38,876 bases of DNA from contig DADI01000001.1 in the NCBI GenBank assembly GCA_002494975.1, forward strand, positions 1 through 38,876, given 5' to 3'. Origin of the DNA: Euryarchaeota archaeon UBA556 (GTDB lineage Archaea; Thermoplasmatota; Poseidoniia; Poseidoniales; Thalassarchaeaceae). Positions within the stretch are counted from its first letter, which is position 1; every line of letters begins with the position of its first letter. The position numbers and the translations under genes are program-made. The notes under the pieces are model-generated. The model made no database searches. It saw nothing but the letters and a program-made list of their open reading frames with translations, and had not been told where the DNA came from. Of the stretch, positions 6,577 through 14,012 are shown piece after piece.

Positions 6577-8907
6577 ATGAGTGGTAGAAGGTCAAACAAG
6601 GCGTTTGTATCATTATCTTTGTTTTTGCTCATTATTCTCTCTTTTACTAATATGTCGTCAGCCCAAATAATAGCGCCTGAAGGGCCTGGTATAGAGTGGG
6701 AGAAACCGGAAAGTCATCGCCTTTTTCTGAAAGGAGATTCAGGCAGCCCATATTTAGATAATAATTGGAGTTCTTTGACGGGCCAGCCAATAGGTTCTAT
6801 TGATTTTCAGAAAACTGCAGGGCCACAGAATCTAATAGATATTCAATCTGCACCGTTGGAAGAAGATTTAGATTTTAATGGAAATATAAGCATACGTCTT
6901 TTTGCATCTCTGGATGTTGCCAATGATGGTTGTAGATTCACAAATGTATTACCCGATTCCCCCCTAGGTTCTGAAACAAAATTTTCAGTATCTCTTTCAT
7001 TAGGTAATAATCAAGTTTTATCCTCTGTTGAGAGTAATTCAATAGTAATGGAAGAATCATTTACTTTGGCTCATGAATTCCTTGTTGATGCTAATAACGT
7101 CAATGTCAGCCTTCAGAAAGGTGATTTAGTAGGCTTAAAGATTGATGTAATACATGATTGCGTGCAAACAGGAGTGCTATGGTGGGATACCTATGATGCC
7201 ATCACGGGAATTGAATTTAAGGGGGAATTAATTTATCCCGAGCTTGATGAAACCGTTGATCCTAATGGTATAATTAGGGTGGAATTCACTCCTAACTCGC
7301 CTTGGGGGAATGACCTTTACATATCTCAAGTATTGGAAGTAATAGGTCCTGTAGAATGGGCAGACCTCATTCACGGCAATGCAGATGAAGATACTAGATT
7401 AGATCATTTTGAAATTCCTCACGGATATAGGACAGATGAATTCAATCGAACAGTATTTACTTGGTCTTCTCCAAAATCATTGTCACCTGGGAAATATATG
7501 GTAGATAGTTGTTACAAATTATCAGATCAAGATCCAGGGGAAAGTTGTGACTTAGTAGGTGTATTGAGATTTGAAGTATTGGAACCTGAAAAGGCATTAT
7601 TGAATGGAACTTGGGCTGCAATATTAATCCCACTAGGAATTATTGCATGGATTGGAATTTCAATGAAAGACGCTATGTTGCCTCTTCCTGCATATGGGGT
7701 AATTTTACTACTTGCCTTGACTACTTTAGGACCTGCATTGAACCTACCTGACATAGATTTTGATGAACCGAGAATGGAGGGGGCCGCTCCATCATTTTCA
7801 TTGTATGAACATGGTTCTGAATCTGAATTAGTTGAATTAAGTGAATTAATGTCAGATTATGATGCAATAGTAGTTGGTTTATTCACTCCAAGTTCTCCAA
7901 ATGCAGGGATTCAGAGAGTTGACTTTGAACTAGCTCAGAATACAATTGGAAGCGATGTTGCCTTTCTTCAAATTGCTACCGGGGAAGGAGTTAATAGTTT
8001 AGATCTTGAAGAACTGGTAAGTGAAATTAATGGTAGTTGGCCGGTACTAATGGATGATGCAGATTCTACCATCGGGAAGTCATTTCCTAGTAAGGCCTCT
8101 GATGCTGTTTTTATCATTGATTCAGCCGGATTTATTTCCTCATGGAAGGCAGGTGTAATGTCATCTCAATCTATTGAAGATGCTGTCGAATCCTCTTATT
8201 TAGGGTCAGGTCAAAACCCATTAGATATCTTTGGACTTATCCTCAGTACTACATTTTTACCCTTAATAATTTTAGCCATGCCTAGGGGAGATAAGTATAA
8301 ACTTCCTGATTCTCCTCTTATACCAGGCGCAGGAATTGTGTTAACGCTATATGCATCTAGTATTGGATTCGCAGTTTGGGCTCTTCCAGTAGCGTTATTT
8401 TCTTCTTTTGGTTTGGGTTCTTATTGGATATATATTGAATTAATACTTAGCGCATTATTATTTTATCATGGATTCTCAATGCTATTTAGAGGAGGTATCA
8501 AAGAAATTGAGATTATTGGCAAGTACGTATACTCAAAACTTCCAGATGGATATCGGGACTGGAGAAAAGAGAATCGATTTTTAGATGATCTTCATCTAGG
8601 ATTATGGGTTGCATGGTTACTGTGGCTAAGGGCACCAAGTACAATTCCTCAAGCAATTGGGGCAGTTGCAAGATCGGGTCTTTTAGGAGTATTAATTTGC
8701 ATATTATTCTTCATTGGTTACTCAATAATGGCAGGAGTTGTAGTAGTCACCTTTGGAATTATAGCATCACTTCCAGGAGATATTTCTCGTATAATGGGGT
8801 CTCTTAGTGTGGGGTTAAGGCCTCGCGCTTGGGGATTGGCATGTGCAGTGCTTGGGCTTTGGATATTTTTCAGCATAATCGTCGGCCCAATTATGATAAT
8901 ATTGTAG
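6577..8907 (+). CDS. Large membrane protein with signal peptide and cysteine-less thioredoxin-like domain
   Basis: The protein has 776 residues. The N terminus is a signal peptide (hydrophobic FVSLSLFLLIILSF, then SSAQ near residue 30). Residues about 35-335 form an external beta-rich region with paired cysteines. Two membrane segments lie near 342-390. Residues about 400-540 resemble a TlpA/redoxin-type thioredoxin fold (AAPSFSLYE, then a beta strand AIVVGLFTPSSPNAG, later AVFIIDSAGFISSW). The place of the CxxC active site is taken by SSPN (439-442), so redox activity is not expected. The C-terminal third (about 550-776) has six or so hydrophobic segments with a conserved-looking basic loop (YRDWRKENRFLDDLH). 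I do not recognise the family as a whole. It could act in sensing or assembly at the membrane. Confidence 0.6.
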   Translation: MSGRRSNKAFVSLSLFLLIILSFTNMSSAQIIAPEGPGIEWEKPESHRLFLKGDSGSPYLDNNWSSLTGQPIGSIDFQKTAGPQNLIDIQSAPLEEDLDFNGNISIRLFASLDVANDGCRFTNVLPDSPLGSETKFSVSLSLGNNQVLSSVESNSIVMEESFTLAHEFLVDANNVNVSLQKGDLVGLKIDVIHDCVQTGVLWWDTYDAITGIEFKGELIYPELDETVDPNGIIRVEFTPNSPWGNDLYISQVLEVIGPVEWADLIHGNADEDTRLDHFEIPHGYRTDEFNRTVFTWSSPKSLSPGKYMVDSCYKLSDQDPGESCDLVGVLRFEVLEPEKALLNGTWAAILIPLGIIAWIGISMKDAMLPLPAYGVILLLALTTLGPALNLPDIDFDEPRMEGAAPSFSLYEHGSESELVELSELMSDYDAIVVGLFTPSSPNAGIQRVDFELAQNTIGSDVAFLQIATGEGVNSLDLEELVSEINGSWPVLMDDADSTIGKSFPSKASDAVFIIDSAGFISSWKAGVMSSQSIEDAVESSYLGSGQNPLDIFGLILSTTFLPLIILAMPRGDKYKLPDSPLIPGAGIVLTLYASSIGFAVWALPVALFSSFGLGSYWIYIELILSALLFYHGFSMLFRGGIKEIEIIGKYVYSKLPDGYRDWRKENRFLDDLHLGLWVAWLLWLRAPSTIPQAIGAVARSGLLGVLICILFFIGYSIMAGVVVVTFGIIASLPGDISRIMGSLSVGLRPRAWGLACAVLGLWIFFSIIVGPIMIIL

Positions 8908-8911
8908 ATTT

Positions 8912-8925
8912 TTTATTATATTTTA
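8912..8925 (+). promoter_or_regulatory. TATA-like element upstream of tRNA-Trp
   Basis: The T/A-rich block TTTATTATATTTTA directly follows the stop of the upstream membrane protein. It would place a transcription start near 8944, giving a 5' leader of about 35 bases before the mature tRNA end at 8981. The same T-tract may also end the upstream transcript. Confidence 0.4.
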
Positions 8926-8980
8926 GAATCTCTAGACCGAGACCATCATAAGAGTGATGTCTTTCGACAGGAATACCCTT

Positions 8981-9169
8981 GGGGGTATAGTATAACTTGG
9001 TAGTACAGCGGGCTCCAGTTGCACGGGAATGACGACGAATAAGTGATCTGATGGTATTGATGACCAACTGGAGCGCTGACCTGTCGCAACCCGAGAGCGT
9101 GCAATTGCCAAGTGCACGCTGAGCGGAAGATACCCGCTGATCTGGGTTCAAATCCCAGTGCCCCCACCA
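8981..9169 (+). tRNA. tRNA-Trp (CCA anticodon) with a 113-base intron
   Basis: The exons are 8981-9018 and 9132-9169. The acceptor stem GGGGGTA (8981-8987) pairs with TGCCCCC (9159-9165) with one G-U pair, and A73 plus an encoded CCA follow (9166-9169). The D stem is GTAT/GTAC. The anticodon stem is GCGGG (9008-9012) with CCCGC (9133-9137). The anticodon CCA lies at 9015-9017 after C32-U33. The T arm is CTGGG-TTCAAAT-CCCAG (9142-9158). The anticodon arm is interrupted after position 37, the canonical archaeal splice position 37/38; the exact splice bases are inferred because I can draw only a relaxed bulge-helix-bulge. A T6 tract (9172-9177) follows as a likely terminator. Confidence 0.95.
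9019..9131 (+). ncRNA. tRNA-Trp intron containing a C/D-box guide RNA
   Basis: The intron contains a complete C/D module. The terminal stem is ACGGG (9023-9027) with CCTGT (9080-9084, one G-U). The boxes are C ATGACGA (9029-9035), D' CTGA (9048-9051), C' TTGATGA (9057-9063) and D CTGA (9076-9079). Both guides are exactly 12 bases. The D guide contains CAACTGGAGC (9065-9074), which pairs perfectly over 10 bases with GCTCCAGTTG (9012-9021) across the 5' splice site. The fifth base before box D (G9071) pairs with C9015, the wobble base C34, predicting 2'-O-methylation of C34. The 3' part folds as an 8-bp hairpin (9096-9103 with 9113-9120). This architecture is known from Haloferax and other euryarchaeal tRNA-Trp introns. 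Confidence 0.9.
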
Positions 9170-9171
9170 TA

Positions 9172-9177
9172 TTTTTT
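9172..9177 (+). terminator. T-tract terminator after tRNA-Trp
   Basis: A run of six T residues begins three bases after the encoded CCA of tRNA-Trp. Short T-runs are the usual archaeal termination signal. Confidence 0.5.
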
Positions 9178-9254
9178 AAACACATAATAGTTTTCTTATT
9201 TTTTCATACTATTAGGGGTAGGGTTGAAGGAGAACATACATTTGCCAGAGTATA

Positions 9255-11360
9255 ATGAATCGCCGAGTGGTTGCAATTTTTGCTGTGTTCTTATTGGCAG
9301 CCCCATTAACCGGAAGTCTCGCCCAAGGAGACCCTGACTCGGAAAAATCTGACAATTTGCAAATTTCTCTTCTAGGTCAATCAAGAGATGTTCCCTATCA
9401 GCAGCCTATTTCTTGGGATGAGTCAACTCTTTGGTGGGAAGTCACTTCTATGGATGCCGATAGGAATGGAATACATGATTCACTCCAGTCTGAAACTGGA
9501 ATTGTCAATCTAGGTATTTCTTATTCGAGAGATGTTACCGATTTAGATATTCAGAAACTTTCTAAATTAGGCATTAATGTAAATTTAGAACTCCCAGTAG
9601 TTAATGCTCTATTAATTGGTGGTATTCACAGCAATCAGATAGAGATTATTTCCCAACTTGAGGGGGTAGTTATGGTTGAACGTTATGGTTCTGTGGTATT
9701 TTACGGGGATATCCAAACACCGGCAGTCAAAGCTCGAAACTCTTCTGAGTATCCAGTGGGGGCGTGGGACCTTGGAGTTAGCGGCCAAGGCATGAATATC
9801 GCTCTTGTAGACACAGGAGTAGATAATGAACATCCAGGTTTGAGTGATAAATTCGTTGCTGGTTATGATGCGGTTTGTTATGTTCATACTGATCCTACAT
9901 GTCTTCTCTCAAACCCTCTTAGAGAGGATGATGGTTCCTTTGATCCAGATGATGGAAATCAGCATGGCACCGCATGTATGGGGATGGCAAGCGCAACTGG
10001 GATAGAAGCAGATGGCTCCCAATCTAATTTCTATGGTTCTGCACCTAATGCAACTCTCGTTGACATTAGAATTGGTACTGACGTTGGTGCGGGCCCATTT
10101 GAAAATTATCTACTAGAACAAGAATTCTATGAATCTGCTATGAACGGTTTACAATGGGTAATTGATCATCATGATGATGCTTGGCCTGGGGTCTCAGAAG
10201 AATATTATGGGATTGATATTATTTCTTTGTCATGGGGAATCACTAGTCATGAAAGTGGTGGTTCAGACGGCTCAGATATGCATAGTAGGATATTAGATGA
10301 AGCAATGAATGCAGGGATAATTGTTTCAGTCGCAGCTGGTAATGATGGGCCTGATAATGAAGGGCTTTCAGGAATGGGTTCATCTGATTTATCGGTAACA
10401 GTTGGTGCGACAGATGACCAAAATACAATCAACAGAGAAGATGATACAGTAGCGGGATATTCTTCAAGAGGGCCAAGGAAGGATAATGGTGATGGTAATC
10501 CTCTTAATGAGTTAAAGCCTGAAATTAGTGCACCCGGATCTAACATTATTCAGGCTGAAGGATGCGTTACGAGTGGTAGTTGTTCAAATCTAATTGGTGA
10601 CGCATCAAGTAATACATATACCAGTCGAGGTTCAGGAACTTCATATGCTACTCCTTCTGTTTCTGGAGTCATGGCTCTAGTCTGGGAAGCAAATGAAAAT
10701 TTAACTACTATGCAACTGAAAGAAGTTTTGAAGCAAACATCTGAGAGACGTGGTGAACCGAGTGCTCCTGATGTCGACCCATATTGGAACAGAGATTTTG
10801 GATATGGGATGATTGATGCTTATTCAGCGACAAAACTTGCGATGTATTTGAAGGAGAATGGTATTACAGAATTAATCGATCCTTCAATTCAGAATCATTT
10901 ATTATCAAAAAATGATAATAATACAATACAATTAACTGGTCACTCATGGAGCCAATCAGGTTCAGTTGAATCTGTTAAATTTAGAATAGACGGCGGATCT
11001 TGGTATGATGCTAATTTCAATTCATCAATTACAGAAGTCTCAGCATTAACTCCATTTGAATGGTACGTTAATATTGATTCAAATAAATTATCTGAAGGAA
11101 ATCACACATTAGAAGTAACTGCTTTCTCATCCACTGGTCAATCGCTCCCGGTTACAGTCCTGATTGAAGGAGAAGGTAATACGTCATCATCTTACTCAAT
11201 TCCTTCTTTCGTATATATCTTAGTTGCAGTTGTAGCTTTAATTTGGTTATCTGTTCTAATACTTTTGAGATACCAAAACGATAGCCAAATCTCATCTCTA
11301 ATTAACCGATTCGAACCTACAAACAATGATGATATTATTGATGCAGAAATAGTTGATTAA
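9255..11360 (+). CDS. Membrane-anchored subtilisin-like serine protease (S8)
   Basis: The protein has 701 residues. It carries a signal peptide (residues 1-24, ending GSLAQG), a calcium-loop-like DADRNGIHD (67-75), and a propeptide-like region to about 150. A subtilase domain follows, with catalytic Asp in ALVDTGVD (D186), His in NQHGTAC (H237), oxyanion Asn in AAGNDGP (N363) and Ser in GTSYATPSVSG (S463). The residue after HGT, usually His, is Ala here. A beta-sandwich domain follows (roughly 545-645), then a single C-terminal transmembrane helix (VYILVAVVALIWLSVLILL) and a short acidic tail. It is probably exported, anchored to the cell surface and used to degrade external protein, which would supply the peptide transporter type seen at the window start. 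Some cysteines may pair. The ATG at 9255 follows AAGGAGAA at a rather long spacing. Confidence 0.92.
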   Translation: MNRRVVAIFAVFLLAAPLTGSLAQGDPDSEKSDNLQISLLGQSRDVPYQQPISWDESTLWWEVTSMDADRNGIHDSLQSETGIVNLGISYSRDVTDLDIQKLSKLGINVNLELPVVNALLIGGIHSNQIEIISQLEGVVMVERYGSVVFYGDIQTPAVKARNSSEYPVGAWDLGVSGQGMNIALVDTGVDNEHPGLSDKFVAGYDAVCYVHTDPTCLLSNPLREDDGSFDPDDGNQHGTACMGMASATGIEADGSQSNFYGSAPNATLVDIRIGTDVGAGPFENYLLEQEFYESAMNGLQWVIDHHDDAWPGVSEEYYGIDIISLSWGITSHESGGSDGSDMHSRILDEAMNAGIIVSVAAGNDGPDNEGLSGMGSSDLSVTVGATDDQNTINREDDTVAGYSSRGPRKDNGDGNPLNELKPEISAPGSNIIQAEGCVTSGSCSNLIGDASSNTYTSRGSGTSYATPSVSGVMALVWEANENLTTMQLKEVLKQTSERRGEPSAPDVDPYWNRDFGYGMIDAYSATKLAMYLKENGITELIDPSIQNHLLSKNDNNTIQLTGHSWSQSGSVESVKFRIDGGSWYDANFNSSITEVSALTPFEWYVNIDSNKLSEGNHTLEVTAFSSTGQSLPVTVLIEGEGNTSSSYSIPSFVYILVAVVALIWLSVLILLRYQNDSQISSLINRFEPTNNDDIIDAEIVD

Positions 11361-11415
11361 TGGAAGTTCTCGATACATCCCTTTCATATCATCGTGTAGA
11401 TGTCCGCAGGTCGTG

Positions 11416-12555
11416 GTGCGCTTCTCTGACAGAGCAAATAGCATTCGACCGACAGGGGTTAGACGTATGTTTGACCTTGCAGGCGATGATGCGATTCAAT
11501 TCGGATTGGGTGAACCAGACTTTCAACCACCAAATGTAGCAATCAAGGCATTTTCTAGGGCCATGGAAGAAGGTAGGAATAAGTATACTACTACTGCCGG
11601 GCTTCCTGATTTGAGGAAAAAAATCGCAGAATCATGGCATCATAGAGAATCTAGTCTTGACGAGTCTAATGTTTGTATTACTATGAGTGGAACAAATGCT
11701 CTATTGGACATATTTCTTGCACTAGTTAATCCAGGAGATAATGTATTAATCCCTGAACCTTACTTTCCCTTGTATCCTACTGATGTAGTATTATGTGGCG
11801 GTGAGGCAAATATGTATCCTTGTTATTTCGAGAATGGTTTCGTCCCTCTTGTAGAAGATTTAGAATCAAGAATTAATGAGAATACGATTGCGATTTTGTA
11901 TAATTTCCCTAGTAACCCTACTGGAGGTAATGTTACTGAGGAACAAAGGGATGTTCTTGTTCAATTTGCAAAAGATAATGATCTTTGGTTAATTACAGAC
12001 GAGGTATATGACAAGATTGTTTATGATTCGGAACATGTTTCTTTCCTTGGAGCCGGATATGATAAAGTGATAATGATTAATTCATTTTCGAAAACATTTG
12101 CTATGACCGGTTGGAGAATCGGCTATTTGCTGTCTCCAGACTCAGATGCGATGGTCCAATTAACAAAAATGCAATATTATGTCACTGCATGTAGTAATGA
12201 TGCAATGCAATATGCAGTTCTTGAGGCGATGGAAAAAGCTAGTAATTACCCAAGTGAGATGTGTGCGGAATTTAAGGGTCGAAGAGATTTAATTTGTAAA
12301 AGACTTAACGCGATGCCTCGAGTTTCTTGTAATGTGCCTACGGGTGCATTTTATGTATTCCCTAAGTTCGATATCCCAGAGTATACTAGTGAAGAATTAG
12401 CAATGAAAATGCTAGAAGGCGGTGTTTTATGTTCACCTGGAACTGCCTTTGGGGCAGCTGGAGAAGGGCATCTTAGATTTGCTTATACAATTGGTCGAGA
12501 AGATATATCTAGAGGTATGGATAGAGTGGAAGAAGTACTTTCGAAACTAGTTTAG
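11416..12555 (+). CDS. PLP-dependent class I/II aminotransferase
   Basis: This is a fold-type I aminotransferase, 379 residues from the GTG at 11416 (MRFSDRANSIRPTG). The frame is open to 11353, but the extra 21 residues do not resemble the family, whose members begin at this segment. Motifs are GLGEPDFQPP (substrate entry), NKYTTTAGLPDLR, NFPSNPTGG (Asn contacting PLP), ITDEVYD (Asp pairing with the pyridine N), NSFSKTFAMTGWRIGY with the PLP lysine (about K226), and HLRFAYT with the carboxylate-binding Arg. It transfers amino groups between an amino acid (aspartate, alanine or aromatic type) and a 2-oxo acid. Substrate preference cannot be read. The small membrane protein gene follows after 8 bases. 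Confidence 0.93.
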   Translation: MRFSDRANSIRPTGVRRMFDLAGDDAIQFGLGEPDFQPPNVAIKAFSRAMEEGRNKYTTTAGLPDLRKKIAESWHHRESSLDESNVCITMSGTNALLDIFLALVNPGDNVLIPEPYFPLYPTDVVLCGGEANMYPCYFENGFVPLVEDLESRINENTIAILYNFPSNPTGGNVTEEQRDVLVQFAKDNDLWLITDEVYDKIVYDSEHVSFLGAGYDKVIMINSFSKTFAMTGWRIGYLLSPDSDAMVQLTKMQYYVTACSNDAMQYAVLEAMEKASNYPSEMCAEFKGRRDLICKRLNAMPRVSCNVPTGAFYVFPKFDIPEYTSEELAMKMLEGGVLCSPGTAFGAAGEGHLRFAYTIGREDISRGMDRVEEVLSKLV

Positions 12556-12563
12556 GCGATAAA

Positions 12564-12791
12564 ATGAGTTTGTTAGTTTCTTATTTCTCTGGTATAATAA
12601 CACTGTTAGTTTCGTGGTATTTTTTGAAAGACTTAGTGGTACCAGTATCTATTATTTTTGTATTTTCTTCAACTTACCTTTACCTATTAGGTCCTAATGC
12701 TATCGCCTTTGCATTATGTCTTTGTAGCGGCTGGATTTTACTAAACCTATTTATTGAAAAAATACTGCCTATTTCTTCACCATCCGAATAA
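12564..12791 (+). CDS. Small hydrophobic membrane protein, unknown function
   Basis: This 75-residue protein is almost wholly hydrophobic, with about three closely spaced membrane segments (LLVSYFSGIITLLVSWYF, VPVSIIFVFSSTYLYLL, IAFALCLCSGWILLNLF). It starts 8 bases after the aminotransferase stop and is probably co-transcribed with it. Its last 15 bases overlap the end of the convergent gene. No family is recognised. The coding call rests on the clear reading frame, its position in the operon and its composition. Confidence 0.55.
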   Translation: MSLLVSYFSGIITLLVSWYFLKDLVVPVSIIFVFSSTYLYLLGPNAIAFALCLCSGWILLNLFIEKILPISSPSE

Positions 12792-13856
12792 ATCAGGGAT
12801 ATCAATCATCCTTTCTTCTTCATCTTGTTTTAAATCAGAATTAATTGTATCATTCTGAACTAAGATTTCTTCACTAATTTCTTCTTCATTAACTATTTCT
12901 TTAGGTTCTGGGAGACTTTGTTGAGAAAGATTTTCTAACTCCTCTTCTTTACTTTTCATCCAATCAGGGATTCCATTCGAACCTCCAAGTACGCTTATTG
13001 TGGTGAAAGCAGCCATTGGTAAAACCGAAAGCGCTACGACAGAATCGATCGAAGATCCTTTAGGGATATCTGCATTAGGTGAAACCCAACTCAGAAAAAC
13101 ACCTTCTAATTGTACATTATGCCATTGTGTAAGTTGAACGCCCAATGCATCTACTGAAAAGTCGAGAGTTAATCTTGCAATACTCCATAAGATGATTATA
13201 GGTAGAATCCAAGATACTTTTGTAATTCTCCAGAGTATATTCCTAAATCTTGCTGCAAATCCTATTAATTGTCGCGCGATGAATGGTTGAATCCTGAATG
13301 CAATCCATAATCCCAAAATATATCCAATAATCCCTAATTCGAACGCACTTTCTTTTCTAATAAAATTCTCAGGGATGCCTTCCATGATTATTATAGGAAT
13401 TGAAATTAACAAAACTTGAGAAGGGACGGCGATTAACTGGAGGCCTCCATGAATTGCAAGCAATTCATTTTTATCACTTCTTATCCTATCGGAAACTAAT
13501 CGGCTCATTTTCCCATAAGGACTCGAGTAGGACGCCATTTTTGCTCTATCGATGAGTTCTGGATCATACTTTCTTCTACTTAGCCCCAATGCGGGTAGCC
13601 ACCCTCCTCGCTCGACTACTGCTGTGGGCCTATAACCTCCGATAACTAAGGCTAGGAGTAAGCAAACGACCCCGTAAGTAAGTCCTGAAACAATTATCCA
13701 ATGTAATAACTCGAATTGTGGTGTCAAGGCATAAGTTTCTTCATTGAAGTGAATTAAGTGTGTTAATGAGAATCCAATTACTGGAATTATGGTTATCTGA
13801 ATGAATAGTATTAGACCTAAACCAAGTCTATGTGAAAGACTGGCTTTACCATTCAT
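12777..13856 (-). CDS. Multi-pass membrane protein with acidic cytoplasmic tail (Yip1-like possible)
   Basis: The protein has 359 residues from the ATG at complement 13854-13856 (MNGKASLSHR). The frame extends to 13904, but the extra 16 residues lie beyond the TATA-like element that would drive this start, so I use the internal one. Hydrophobic segments occur near residues 12-32, 52-77, 140-160, 172-192, 213-236 and 275-295. A long loop (about 80-135) contains PALGLSRRKYDPELIDRAK. The last 60 residues are glutamate-rich and end DIPDLFGW. The function is unknown. The layout of several helices with soluble ends faintly recalls Yip1-type or generic archaeal membrane proteins, but I see no diagnostic motif. 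Confidence 0.6.
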   Translation of the reverse strand: MNGKASLSHRLGLGLILFIQITIIPVIGFSLTHLIHFNEETYALTPQFELLHWIIVSGLTYGVVCLLLALVIGGYRPTAVVERGGWLPALGLSRRKYDPELIDRAKMASYSSPYGKMSRLVSDRIRSDKNELLAIHGGLQLIAVPSQVLLISIPIIIMEGIPENFIRKESAFELGIIGYILGLWIAFRIQPFIARQLIGFAARFRNILWRITKVSWILPIIILWSIARLTLDFSVDALGVQLTQWHNVQLEGVFLSWVSPNADIPKGSSIDSVVALSVLPMAAFTTISVLGGSNGIPDWMKSKEEELENLSQQSLPEPKEIVNEEEISEEILVQNDTINSDLKQDEEERMIDIPDLFGW

Positions 13857-13880
13857 ATTATGTACGCACACCGATAAGGG

Positions 13881-13889
13881 CATAAATTC
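13881..13889 (-). promoter_or_regulatory. TATA-like element for the minus-strand membrane protein
   Basis: Read on the minus strand, this is GAATTTATG, centred about 29 bases upstream of the ATG at 13856. No ribosome binding site intervenes, consistent with a leaderless transcript. It supports the shorter start of the gene. The rest of the divergent gap 13857-14012 shows no other clear feature. Confidence 0.4.
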
Positions 13890-14012
13890 TTCATTACAAT
13901 ACAATCATTATGTGTTGTTTTTTTGATGTATTTTTGGACTCCAATTGGATAATGCGTAGAATTCTTTCCAGAAACGTTTACCCCCAACATTCTTACACGA
14001 ATTAGGTACCGA

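Noticed and set aside
8932..9185. Minus-strand open frames over the tRNA-Trp region
   Set aside because: They lie exactly over a convincing tRNA gene with intron; the peptide composition is only the reverse complement of structured RNA.
11353..11415. Upstream TTG start for the aminotransferase
   Set aside because: The added residues do not resemble the family, and the extension would overlap the end of the subtilase gene.
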